From Bacteroidales bacterium (GTDB lineage Bacteria > Bacteroidota > Bacteroidia > Bacteroidales > Bacteroidaceae), in NCBI GenBank assembly GCA_004558535.1, contig SFCP01000047.1, positions 1 to 12,858 of the forward strand: a stretch of DNA of 12,858 bases, written 5' to 3'. Shown one piece after another: positions 1 to 8,296 of this stretch (its first letter is position 1; the number at the start of each line of letters is the position of its first letter). The notes under the pieces were generated by a model. It made no database searches. It was not told the origin of the DNA and saw only the letters and a program-made list of their open reading frames with translations. The position numbers were made by a program, and so were the translations under genes.

Positions 1-47
1 GCGGCATCTTTGGGGTAAATGCCCGGCCGCTGCTGCCGGCCTCGGGG

Positions 48-55
48 CAAATGTA
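48..55 (-). promoter_or_regulatory. Possible leftward promoter -7 element
   Basis: Read on the minus strand this is TACATTTG, a full match to the Bacteroidota -7 element TAnnTTTG. The upstream element is weak: TTTC (73-76) lies 17 nt away instead of TTTG at 19-21 nt. An ATG on the minus strand occurs at 7-5, so a leftward gene could begin at the window edge, but too little is visible to call it. The promoter is an inference from the motif alone. Confidence 0.3.
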
Positions 56-84
56 CGAATTTTCTTTTAATAGAAACTTCTTTT

Positions 85-255
85 AATTAGGAATTAGGAG
101 TTAGGAATTAGGAATTAAGCCGTCCGGCGGAAGTCTCAGCCGAAAGCTTAATCCGAATGGTAATTGCATATTTGCGGCGGCTCGGCCATTCAAGCAAGCT
201 TTATGGCTCTCGCCTTGCACGCTAATTCCTAATTCCTAACTCCTAATTCCTAATT
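85..255. repeat. Inverted-repeat element with 33-bp heptamer arms
   Basis: Arm 85-117 is a run of GGAATTA heptamers containing one variant, GGAGTTA. Arm 223-255 is its exact reverse complement over 33 bp, and the variant appears as TAACTCC at the matching place. The 105-bp centre (118-222) has no recognisable gene. The region could fold into a long AT-rich hairpin as RNA or a cruciform as DNA. It resembles a small non-autonomous palindromic element, but I see no target-site duplication and do not recognise the family. The same heptamer builds the 64-bp array near 12371-12613. Confidence 0.8.
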
Positions 256-298
256 CCCCAACGGCGCGGGCTGAAATGTTAAAGGGGAATTGGGCCGA

Positions 299-330
299 TT
301 TGCTTTTCGCTGAAAAATGTTGTATATTTG
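299..330 (+). promoter_or_regulatory. Bacteroidota-type promoter for a short RNA
   Basis: TTTG at 299-302 and TATATTTG at 323-330 are separated by 20 nt, matching the Bacteroidota housekeeping promoter (TTTG, about 19-21 nt, TAnnTTTG) at both elements. Transcription should start near 334-338. That is at or just before the first base of the terminator hairpin at 338-384, so this promoter appears to make a very short RNA rather than to drive a nearby gene. Confidence 0.65.
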
Positions 331-337
331 CAGTAGC

Positions 338-384
338 AAGACCGAGGACTTCCCGCTAACGCAGGGCTTCCTCGGTCTTTTTTT
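338..384 (+). terminator. Intrinsic terminator directly after a promoter; predicted ~50-nt RNA
   Basis: The arms 338-348 (AAGACCGAGGA) and 369-379 (TCCTCGGTCTT) pair perfectly over 11 bp. An inner helix forms from 352-356 and 361-366 with one bulged A and a TAAC loop. A run of seven T (378-384) follows the stem. This is a textbook Rho-independent terminator. It begins only 7 nt after the -7 box at 323-330, so it either ends a minute RNA made almost entirely of the hairpin or acts as a start-proximal attenuator. No sRNA family is recognised. Confidence 0.75.
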
Positions 385-435
385 GCCCCGAATGGCCGAA
401 AAACGAGGCCGTAGAGGGGGTCACTACCTGCCGGA

Positions 436-519
436 TAGTTTTTTCCAAGTGCTTGGTAGTTTTTTCCAAGTGCCGGATAGTTTTTTTCAAGTGCTTTGTA
501 GTTTCTCGGAAGCAGCCGG
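436..519. repeat. 21-bp tandem array A (four units)
   Basis: Units begin at 436, 457, 478 and 499, each exactly 21 bp. The first three start TAGTTTTTTCCAAGTGC or a one-base variant and differ mainly in their last four to six bases. The fourth keeps TAGTTTCTCGGAAG and then diverges. The end of a degraded earlier unit (TGCCGGA) is visible at 429-435. Translated, the units give seven-residue repeats in both directions, but no plausible start or conserved protein surrounds them, so a non-coding array is more likely. Confidence 0.85.
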
Positions 520-773
520 CAGAATGTAAAGGGAAGTTATAAATGTTAAAGTTGAGGGCCTTGGAAGTCCGTTTTTTCGGGTCGTCACGGCCTGAGCTGG
601 CGGTGCTGAGGAGGCTGAAAGGCCAAGGGCGGATGGCGCCGGGCAGGCCGTTCGGGACGATTGGGCAGGCGGCGGCCTCCATCCTCCTGTGCGGAAAATA
701 TGGCTTTCGCCCTGCGCGGAATTTCTGCTGTTTCCTGTCAAACTCCTCATTCCCATGGGACTTTTCCTCGCAC
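520..773. other. Intergenic stretch with no recognised feature
   Basis: Between the 21-bp array and the miaB promoter region there is about 250 bp of mixed composition. Short open frames exist on both strands, but they have no family resemblance and overlap each other. No convincing hairpin, repeat or RNA gene was seen. Confidence 0.5.
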
Positions 774-776
774 TTT

Positions 777-800
777 GCTGAAAAAAATGTACCTTTGCAG
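777..800 (+). promoter_or_regulatory. Promoter core upstream of miaB
   Basis: TACCTTTG at 790-797 fits the -7 element TAnnTTTG. It lies within GCTGAAAAAAATGT-ACCTTTGCAG (777-800), which closely resembles the core at 309-333 (GCTGAAAAATGTTG-TATATTTGCAG). The -33 element is poor: TTTG at 774-777 is only 12 nt away and nothing better sits at 19-21 nt. Transcription would begin about 15 nt before the miaB ATG, a short leader. Confidence 0.5.
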
Positions 801-817
801 GCAAATTTTCAGCGTAC

Positions 818-2146
<1,329 letters not shown>

Positions 2147-2167
2147 TCTATACAAAACATCCCCGAT

Positions 2168-5100
2168 ATGAAGCAATTTTTCCTCTGCGCAAAGGTGGCC
2201 CTCGTGGCCTTGCTGCTTTGCGCTGTCGAGGGGCGTGCCGTCGACCGGCCCGTCACCCTCTACGGCTACCTGTACTATTCCGACGCCTGGACCGACACCG
2301 GCGCGCCCGTGCCCTACTACGGCTTCTACAGCATCACCACCGGAGCGGGCAATGTGCTGCAGCCCTGCGCGCCCTCGGTCGGCCAGTACCAGATGGTGAG
2401 CAACAGCGGCGCCTATGTCAAGGGTAAATTCTACGCCCTCGACATCGTGGGCAGCTACCTGCGCTACAAGACCACCGTGCGTGTATACGACACCCGTACC
2501 TGGACCGAAGAGAAAAGTTTTGATTTGGGCGAGATGCAGGACGAGACCATTGCGTCCGACCTGGCCTACGACCCCGTCGCCGATGTCCTCTATGCAGCCA
2601 CGCGCCCCTTTGGCAACACCGAGCAGGGATGGCTTGCCACGGTCGACACCTCGACCGGCGCCTTCACCCGCCTGTGCGCCTCGCGCTACTACAGCGTGCT
2701 GGCTTCCGACGCCAAGGGACAGCTGTGGGGCCTGAGCCGCGACGGTCACCTCTACAAGGTAGGCAAGGATGGCTCGGACGTGAAAATCGGCGAGACAGGC
2801 TACGTGCCCAACGACCTGCCGCAGTCCGGCACCATCGATTTCCGCAGTGGCAAACTCTACTGGGCTTTCAAGGGTTTCCTGGCCACCGACCGCTACAAGG
2901 AAGACTCCTACAGCTACATCCTCGAGGTGGACCTCGCTACGGCCAAGGCTACCCCCGTGGTCACCTTCGACCGGCAGGAGCAGCTCACCGCCTTTGACAT
3001 CCTCCGCGCCCACCCCTCCGCGCCCGACAATGTGGAGGACCTGGCCCTCACACCGACCGCACCGGGCGCACTGACGGCCCAATTGACCTTCACCGTGCCC
3101 ACACTGACCTACGCCCAGGAGACCCTGACGGGCGACATCACGGCCCGCATCACGCTGGACGGCACCGAGCTGGAACCGATGACCCTGCAGCCCGGCCAAA
3201 AGGTGAGCCTGCCCGTCACGGTGAGCACCTACGGCAATCATTCGGCCACCCTCGTCCTGACAAGCGGCAGCCACGACGGCGTGGAAGCCTTGACCACCGG
3301 TTTCTTCGGCGCTGATACGCCACGATCCGTGACCGGACTCACCTTTACGACAGACGCAGTGCGCGCCACAGCCACCCTCACATGGACCGCCCCCACCACC
3401 GGCGTGAACGGCGGCTACATCGATGCCGACAACCTGCGCTATACGATTTACCGCGTGCCCGCCGTGGGCGCACAGACCGTCGTGGTGGACGGCGAAGCCC
3501 TGCCCGACGCCCGCTTCACCGAAACCATTGACTCGGAGATGCAGTATATGGCCTACCGCGTGGTCGTGGCATCGGGCGAAAACCAGAGCGAGGCCGTCAC
3601 CTCCAACTGGTTGATAGCCGGTGCGCCCCGCGAGTTGCCCTACATCGAGACTTTCGAATCCGAGAAAGCCTTTAACGCCTACACCGTCATCGATGCAAAC
3701 GGCGACGCGCCCACCATAGACGAGGATTTCTACAAGCCGCAATGGAAGTTTGACCCGCAATTCTACTGCGCCTTTTACTATACGAGCATCCAGGGCGTAC
3801 AGGCCGACGACTGGCTCATCACGCCGGCCTTCCAATTCAGCACCGACAGCATCTACCGCCTCAGTTTCCAGGCCTATGGCTACTATGGTTACGAGAACGA
3901 CCTGCACGTGACCATCGGACCGGGATATGACGTGGCGGGACAGGAACGTGTGATCTGCGACAAGCCCTTCTTTGCTTCGCAGACCGAACCTGTGGAGTAC
4001 CACATCGACTTCATCCCCACCGAAACCGACCGCTACATCGGATTTCACGTCACCACGCCCGCCGGCGAACACACCAGCATCGACAATATCTACCTGCGGC
4101 GCTGGTCCTCGGTCGACGTGCCCGCCACTCCCGCCGTGGGCACCTGCCTGCCGGCGGAGGAGGACGACAACGCGCTCTGCATCGGTTTCCGCCTGCCCAC
4201 GCTGACGGCCGGCGGCAAGCCTTTGGCAGCGCCCATCGTGGCAGCCATCTATCGCGATGGCGAGGAAATGGCCGTCTTTGCCGACGCAGCGCCCGGCGAC
4301 AGCCTGACGTGGGTGGACCATGCGCCCGTAGCCGGACTCAACACCTATAATATTACAGTGAGCAACGAGGTGGGGCCCGGCATTCCCCTCGAACTGAGCT
4401 ACGACCTGACCGAGGGCGTGCCCGGCAGCGTAGGCAGTTTCACCGCCGTGCGCGATAGCATGAACAACGTCCTGCTGACGTGGCAGGCTCCCGCCGCCGG
4501 CACCGACGCTGACGGACATACCATCCGCCCCGAGCGCCTCCGTTACAACCTGCAGCGCATCACGGGCGACACCTACACCACCATTGCCGAGGGCATCGCC
4601 GAGACGAGCTTCACCGACCAAGCTGCGGCCGCCGACCTCGCCAGTCAGCAGGGTCTGGTGCGCTATGCTGTCACCCCCTTCTCAACCGGTGGCGCGGGCG
4701 TGCAGACTTTCACCACTCCCATCGTTGTCGGAAAATCCTATACCCTGCCCTATCGCGAGACTTGGCCGGGGCAGGCCGCCGAGACGCAACCCTGGCGCTC
4801 CGAAGGCTCCTCCGGTTCGTGGAGCGTGGTCAGCACGGGCTACGATCCCTTTACCATAGGACAGGACGGACCCGGACTGCTCAACTTCAGCGGAGATGAT
4901 TACTACCACCAGGCCGCTGCGGGCAGCTACATCAGCCCCTACATCGACCTGAGCCGCTGTGTCGAGCCCTTCCTCAGCTTCTACCTCTACACGGCGCCCA
5001 CTTACGACGACGGTACCTACCTCACCGTGGCTGTCGAAGTGGCCGAGACGGGCGAGCGCATGAGCTTCCCCGCCGTCTATAAGCCCTATGGCGAAACGGC

Positions 5101-5470
5101 CGGCTGGCACGAGTACCTCCTCTCGCTCAACGAATGGCAGGGACAGGACGCCGTGGCCATCGTCTTCTCGGCTTATGTGCCCCAGGCCGATGGCAATACC
5201 ATCCACATCGACAACGTGCGCGTCGACGCCCTGGAAACGGGCATCCATGCCGCCACCGGCAGCTCCGCCAACGTGCGTATTTCCGCCCGCGGACCGGAAA
5301 TCTCCGTCCATGCCGCCGCCGGTACCCCCGTTGTGCTCTTCACGACCGACGGCCGCCCTGCCGCCCGCGCCTGTACCGACGCTACGGGCAACTGCACCCT
5401 GCGTGTGCAGCCCGGTGTCTACGTGGTGCGCGCCGCCGGAGCCGTGCGAAAGGTCCTGGTGGGAAAATAG
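2168..5470 (+). CDS. Secreted multidomain protein with T9SS sorting domain (choice-of-anchor J / fibronectin type III)
   Basis: A 1100-residue exported protein. Residues 1-24 are a signal peptide (hydrophobic core KVALVALLLCAV, likely cleavage after GRA). Residues ~30-290 look like a beta-propeller, with repeated strands of the type FYALD, LYAAT, LWGLS and LYWAF. A beta-sandwich follows at ~300-380, then a fibronectin type III-like domain (~382-480, LTWTAP). A choice-of-anchor J / cleaved-adhesin domain spans ~491-645, with DDWLITP at 547-553 and SIDNIYLR near its end. A second Fn3-like domain (~751-850, LLTWQAP) and a second anchor-J domain (~858-1020, ending NTIHIDNVRVD) follow. Residues ~1025-1100 match a T9SS type-A sorting domain and end GVYVVR...RKVLVGK. 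It should be exported by Sec, moved across the outer membrane by T9SS and attached to the surface. No protease or glycosidase active site is visible, so binding or adhesion is likelier than catalysis. The substrate is unknown. Confidence 0.87.
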   Translation: MKQFFLCAKVALVALLLCAVEGRAVDRPVTLYGYLYYSDAWTDTGAPVPYYGFYSITTGAGNVLQPCAPSVGQYQMVSNSGAYVKGKFYALDIVGSYLRYKTTVRVYDTRTWTEEKSFDLGEMQDETIASDLAYDPVADVLYAATRPFGNTEQGWLATVDTSTGAFTRLCASRYYSVLASDAKGQLWGLSRDGHLYKVGKDGSDVKIGETGYVPNDLPQSGTIDFRSGKLYWAFKGFLATDRYKEDSYSYILEVDLATAKATPVVTFDRQEQLTAFDILRAHPSAPDNVEDLALTPTAPGALTAQLTFTVPTLTYAQETLTGDITARITLDGTELEPMTLQPGQKVSLPVTVSTYGNHSATLVLTSGSHDGVEALTTGFFGADTPRSVTGLTFTTDAVRATATLTWTAPTTGVNGGYIDADNLRYTIYRVPAVGAQTVVVDGEALPDARFTETIDSEMQYMAYRVVVASGENQSEAVTSNWLIAGAPRELPYIETFESEKAFNAYTVIDANGDAPTIDEDFYKPQWKFDPQFYCAFYYTSIQGVQADDWLITPAFQFSTDSIYRLSFQAYGYYGYENDLHVTIGPGYDVAGQERVICDKPFFASQTEPVEYHIDFIPTETDRYIGFHVTTPAGEHTSIDNIYLRRWSSVDVPATPAVGTCLPAEEDDNALCIGFRLPTLTAGGKPLAAPIVAAIYRDGEEMAVFADAAPGDSLTWVDHAPVAGLNTYNITVSNEVGPGIPLELSYDLTEGVPGSVGSFTAVRDSMNNVLLTWQAPAAGTDADGHTIRPERLRYNLQRITGDTYTTIAEGIAETSFTDQAAAADLASQQGLVRYAVTPFSTGGAGVQTFTTPIVVGKSYTLPYRETWPGQAAETQPWRSEGSSGSWSVVSTGYDPFTIGQDGPGLLNFSGDDYYHQAAAGSYISPYIDLSRCVEPFLSFYLYTAPTYDDGTYLTVAVEVAETGERMSFPAVYKPYGETAGWHEYLLSLNEWQGQDAVAIVFSAYVPQADGNTIHIDNVRVDALETGIHAATGSSANVRISARGPEISVHAAAGTPVVLFTTDGRPAARACTDATGNCTLRVQPGVYVVRAAGAVRKVLVGK

Positions 5471-5500
5471 CGAAGCGCGTCGCTGACATAGACGAAAATA

Positions 5501-5530
5501 ATCGGCTGGCAGTATTTGCTGTCAGCCGAT
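5501..5530. terminator. Hairpin 31 nt after the T9SS gene, probable terminator
   Basis: ATCGGCTGGCAG (5501-5512) pairs with CTGTCAGCCGAT (5519-5530) over 12 bp with one G-T wobble and a 6-nt loop, TATTTG. Only a mixed run, ATTTCATT, follows, so a U tract is lacking. The place, 31 nt beyond the stop codon, suits transcript termination or 3'-end protection. The A-rich left flank gives the minus strand a TTATTTTC run, so bidirectional use is possible. Confidence 0.5.
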
Positions 5531-5572
5531 ATTTCATTATGAAAAACCACCATTTCATTGTGAAAAGCAGTG
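5531..5572. repeat. Two-unit 21-bp direct repeat D made of palindromes
   Basis: Two adjacent 21-bp units begin ATTTCATTATGAAAA (5531) and ATTTCATTGTGAAAA (5552). Each contains a 13-bp palindrome: TTTCATTATGAAA (5532-5544, perfect) and TTTCATTGTGAAA (5553-5565, one mismatch). The centres are 21 bp apart, two turns of B-DNA, which would place bound dimers on the same face. The pair lies 55 bp upstream of the predicted nhaD -33 box and could be an operator. It could equally be a short member of the 21-bp array family found elsewhere in the window. Confidence 0.6.
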
Positions 5573-5619
5573 GCGGGTACGCGCATTGGCCGGCCAAAGG
5601 CAAATACGTCTTGGAAAAA

Positions 5620-5651
5620 TTTGGCAAAGTCGTTTCTTTTCCCTTTCTTTG
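5620..5651 (+). promoter_or_regulatory. Predicted nhaD promoter
   Basis: TTTG at 5620-5623 and TTTCTTTG at 5644-5651 are spaced by 20 nt. The second differs from TAnnTTTG by a single base (T for A). The start point would fall near 5658, giving a leader of about 60 nt before the nhaD ATG. Position and spacing support it as the promoter of the nhaD-OMP-monooxygenase group. Confidence 0.45.
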
Positions 5652-5720
5652 CACTGCTAAAAGGCACTTGGGTGCCTCCTGTTTCCGTCTAACTGCTAAG
5701 AAAAAACCTACATTCAAACC

Positions 5721-7085
5721 ATGGTCGCCTTTATCGTCGCCGTATTTATCCTGGGTTACCTCTGTATTGCCCTGGAAAGTGTGTTCAAGATCAACAAAGC
5801 CGCCCCGGCCTTGCTCATGTGTGTGCTCTGCTGGGTCCTGTACATGTTTGACGCCGGCCACTTCCTGAATTTGTTTCACGGTGAGGAGTTTCAGGCGTTC
5901 CTGGCCGGCACGCACAACCCCGAGAGTGCCGAGCAGAATTTCGTAAGCCGCATCCTGCTGGAGCACATGGGCGACACGTGCGAAATCCTGTTCTTCCTGA
6001 TGGGCGCCATGACGATTGTAGAGATTGTCGATGCCAACGGTGGTTTCAACTTTGTGCGCGACACCCTGCAGACTACCAGCAAGCGGAAGCTGCTGTGGCG
6101 TATTACGTTCATGACGTTCGTGCTTTCCGCCCTGCTCGACAACCTGACGACGAGTATCGTGATGGTGATGGTGCTGCGCAAGTTGGTCAACGACAAGAAC
6201 GACCGCATGCTCTACGCCGGTATGATAATCATAGCGGCCAATTCGGGCGGTGCATTTTCGCCCATCGGCGACGTGACCACCATCATGCTGTGGATACGCG
6301 GCATGATCACGACGCAGGGCGTGATTACCGAGGTCTTCCTGCCCTCGCTCGTGTCGGTGGTAATCCCTGTCCTTATCCTGCAGTTCCGCCTCAAGGGCGA
6401 CCTGCCGCGCCCCGTCGTGGCCAAGAGCGGGGATGCCCTGCATTTTTCCAAGGCAGAGCGCGACATTGTGTTCTTCCTCGGCGTCGGTGGCTTGGTCTTC
6501 GTACCTATCTTCCGCCTCCTGACGGGATTGCCGCCCTTTATGGGCATCCTGTTGGTACTGGGCCTGCTGTGGATGACCACGGAAGTATTCTACCGCAATA
6601 AAAACGTGGACCATTCGATGCAGCGCCGCGTCACGCATTTGCTGACCCGCATCGACATGAGCACCATCCTCTTCTTCCTCGGCATCCTGATGGCTGTCGC
6701 TTCGCTCCAGGAAACGGGTGTGCTGACGGCTTTCGGCAAGACGCTCAACGATGTCTCGGGTGGCAACCACTACCTCGTCACCGGTGTCATCGGTGCCGTG
6801 TCGAGTATCGTTGACAACGTGCCTCTGGTGGCCGGCTGCATGGGTATGTACGAGATAGCGCCTGCGGGTGATTTCGCTGTCGACGGTATGTTCTGGCAAT
6901 TGCTGGCCTACTGCGCCGGCGTCGGAGGTTCGATGCTCATCATCGGCAGCGCGGCCGGCGTAGTCGTGATGGGATTGGAGAAAATCTCGTTCGGCTGGTA
7001 CCTGAAGCACATCTCGTGGATCGCCTTGGCGGGCTATCTGGCCGGTATCGCTTGGTACGCGCTCGAAGAATTGATAGGAATGTAA
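5721..7085 (+). CDS. nhaD: NhaD-family Na+/H+ antiporter
   Basis: A 454-residue inner-membrane protein of the ion-transporter superfamily, NhaD type, which exports Na+ (and Li+) in exchange for H+ and supports pH and salt homeostasis. Around a dozen hydrophobic segments are visible, beginning MVAFIVAVFILGYLCIAL. The two inverted halves each carry an acidic-Asn motif: LDNLTT with D140-N141, and VDNVPL with D365-N366. The loop NSGGAFSPIGDVTT (174-187) is characteristic of NhaD. The second half has a matching glycine-rich helix, GVGGSMLIIGSAAG. The ATG at 5721 is preceded by an A-rich stretch rather than a Shine-Dalgarno, normal for Bacteroidota. The next gene starts 25 nt after the stop. No key residue is missing. 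Confidence 0.93.
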   Translation: MVAFIVAVFILGYLCIALESVFKINKAAPALLMCVLCWVLYMFDAGHFLNLFHGEEFQAFLAGTHNPESAEQNFVSRILLEHMGDTCEILFFLMGAMTIVEIVDANGGFNFVRDTLQTTSKRKLLWRITFMTFVLSALLDNLTTSIVMVMVLRKLVNDKNDRMLYAGMIIIAANSGGAFSPIGDVTTIMLWIRGMITTQGVITEVFLPSLVSVVIPVLILQFRLKGDLPRPVVAKSGDALHFSKAERDIVFFLGVGGLVFVPIFRLLTGLPPFMGILLVLGLLWMTTEVFYRNKNVDHSMQRRVTHLLTRIDMSTILFFLGILMAVASLQETGVLTAFGKTLNDVSGGNHYLVTGVIGAVSSIVDNVPLVAGCMGMYEIAPAGDFAVDGMFWQLLAYCAGVGGSMLIIGSAAGVVVMGLEKISFGWYLKHISWIALAGYLAGIAWYALEELIGM

Positions 7086-7110
7086 TTTAACCCTTATAAT
7101 ATAGAAAAAG

Positions 7111-7758
7111 ATGAAGAGAATTATTTTCAGCATAGTAATGCTGCTTTCAGTACTCGGCACACAGACGGCCTCAGCGTTTAGTTTCGATTGGGGTGTGACC
7201 GGCGGTTTGAACTTGACGAAGTTGAAGATCGACGGTTCGCACAGCCGCTTGCTCGATTCCGAGAACCGCGCCGGATGGTTCATCGGTCCGAAAGTCAATG
7301 TGGGCTTGATAGCCGGCTTTGGCTTGGACGGCGCGCTGCTTTACTCCCAGGTAAAGTACAACATGACCTACACGGACGAAGGTATGGCCAACTTCGAGGT
7401 GTCCGAGTCCGAGACGATGCGCTCCATCGCCATTCCCATTAACCTCAAGTACAGCATCGGACTGGGCAAAGTAGCCAATGTCTACGTGGCCACCGGTCCG
7501 CAGTTTGACTTCAACGTCGGCAACAAGACCAGCGAAACCTATGCCGGTACGTTCAAGCGCGACAACATGACCACAACATGGAACGTAGGCGCCGGCGTGA
7601 AGCTCCTGGGCCACCTTGATGTCGGACTGGGCTACAACATCGCCTTGAACCATTCCGCCGAACGCCTGATTGGCACCACCGTTGGCGACACGTTCATCGG
7701 CAAACGCAACGACTGCAAGGCCAACACCTTTAAGGTGCAACTTACTTACTATTTCTAA
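7111..7758 (+). CDS. Outer-membrane beta-barrel protein (PorT/OMP_b-brl_2-like)
   Basis: A 215-residue exported protein. Residues 1-22 form a signal peptide (IIFSIVMLLSVL, likely cleavage after ASA). The mature part opens with FDWGVTGGLNLTKLKI, and alternating amphipathic strands follow (FIGPKVNVGLIAGFGLDGALLYSQVKY is one run, shown in part as GPKVNVGLIAGFGLDG). It ends KVQLTYYF, with the terminal phenylalanine recognised by the BAM machinery. Size and strand pattern fit the small 8-stranded porin-like OMP families common in Bacteroidota. Ligand and function are unknown. It lies 25 nt after nhaD and 26 nt before the monooxygenase, so the three may be co-transcribed. Whether it relates to ion homeostasis is guesswork. 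Confidence 0.85.
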   Translation: MKRIIFSIVMLLSVLGTQTASAFSFDWGVTGGLNLTKLKIDGSHSRLLDSENRAGWFIGPKVNVGLIAGFGLDGALLYSQVKYNMTYTDEGMANFEVSESETMRSIAIPINLKYSIGLGKVANVYVATGPQFDFNVGNKTSETYAGTFKRDNMTTTWNVGAGVKLLGHLDVGLGYNIALNHSAERLIGTTVGDTFIGKRNDCKANTFKVQLTYYF

Positions 7759-7784
7759 ACCATTACACAAGGAAAGGAAACAAC

Positions 7785-8063
7785 ATGATACGACTGAATT
7801 GTTTTTTCAAAGCCGACGAGGGAAAGTATGACGACGCCCTCGAGGCCGCTATCGCACTGACGGCCGAGACCCAGCTCAATGACGAGGGCTGCGTGGCCTA
7901 CGATGTGTTTGAAAGTGCTACCCGCGGCGAAGTATTCATGATTTGCGAGACGTGGGAAAGCGCCGAGGCACTGAAGGCCCACTCCGAGAGCGATCACTTC
8001 AAGGAGTACGTAGCTGCCATGCAGGCCTGCGGCACACTCAAGGTGGAGCAATTCGAGATGTAA
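7785..8063 (+). CDS. Antibiotic biosynthesis monooxygenase (ABM) domain protein
   Basis: A 92-residue single-domain protein with the dimeric alpha-beta ABM fold (PF03992), as in YgiN-type quinol monooxygenases. Visible family features are the first strand IRLNCFFKADEG, the helix EAAIALTAETQLNDEGCVAYDVF, of which NDEGCVAYDVF is typical, the strand MICETWESAEALKAHSES, where ETWES and AHSESDHF are the conserved stretch, and the last strand TLKVEQFEM. Such proteins act on quinones or other small aromatic compounds without a cofactor, or in stress responses; the substrate here cannot be told. A purine-rich AAGGAAAGG (7769-7777) precedes the ATG by 7 nt, an unusually good ribosome site for this phylum. 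It is probably the last gene of the nhaD group. Confidence 0.85.
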   Translation: MIRLNCFFKADEGKYDDALEAAIALTAETQLNDEGCVAYDVFESATRGEVFMICETWESAEALKAHSESDHFKEYVAAMQACGTLKVEQFEM

Positions 8064-8104
8064 CTCCCGGCTATTTTCCCCTACATGGCGGACCGCCGAT
8101 TTAT

Positions 8105-8146
8105 GGCAAGGCCCGGTTGACCGTTTCGGGCCAATCGGGCCTTGCC
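8105..8146. terminator. Long near-perfect hairpin after the ABM gene
   Basis: GGCAAGGCCCGGTTG (8105-8119) pairs with CAATCGGGCCTTGCC (8132-8146) over 15 bp with a single G-T wobble and a 12-nt loop. It lies 41 nt after the monooxygenase stop. No T tract follows (TGTGCTATG), so it is a 3'-end structure or factor-dependent stop rather than a classical terminator. A separate 11-bp palindrome, GGCGGACCGCC, lies just upstream at 8087-8097. Confidence 0.55.
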
Positions 8147-8178
8147 TGTGCTATGTGGGAGCAACGCCCTCCCCCACC

Positions 8179-8283
8179 CTCGCTTCTGCGGCCTGCATCC
8201 TCGCTTTTCCGACCTGCATGCTCGTTTCTGCGACCTGCATCCTCGCTTCTGCGACTTACATTCTCGTTTCTTTAGACTTACAA
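8179..8283. repeat. 21-bp tandem array B (five units)
   Basis: Five units of exactly 21 bp start at 8179, 8200, 8221, 8242 and 8263. Each begins CTCGCTTCTGCGACC, CTCGTTTCTGCGACC or a variant. Units 1-3 end TGCATC or TGCATG, and units 4-5 drift to TTACATT and TTACAA. The array ends 13 nt before the ATG of the SLC13 transporter, so it forms that gene's 5' leader or promoter region. Read on the minus strand it encodes a seven-residue repeat like KSQKRGC, but within a shadow frame. No canonical -7 box was found in the gap. Confidence 0.88.
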
Positions 8284-8296
8284 AAGACCGACTACT

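Noticed and set aside
356..682. 108-codon minus-strand frame containing the seven-residue repeat of array A
   Set aside because: The repeat KHLEKT-like peptide is what any 21-bp array gives when read in an open frame. The rest overlaps a terminator and has no support as a protein.
7086..7110. Separate promoter for the outer-membrane protein gene
   Set aside because: The 25-nt gap has no TAnnTTTG and is too short for a full promoter; co-transcription with nhaD is simpler.
5382..7298. 638-codon open frame on the minus strand over nhaD
   Set aside because: It is antisense to a clear NhaD gene and spans the promoter region. Its His/Gln/Asp-rich low-complexity composition is typical of a shadow frame.
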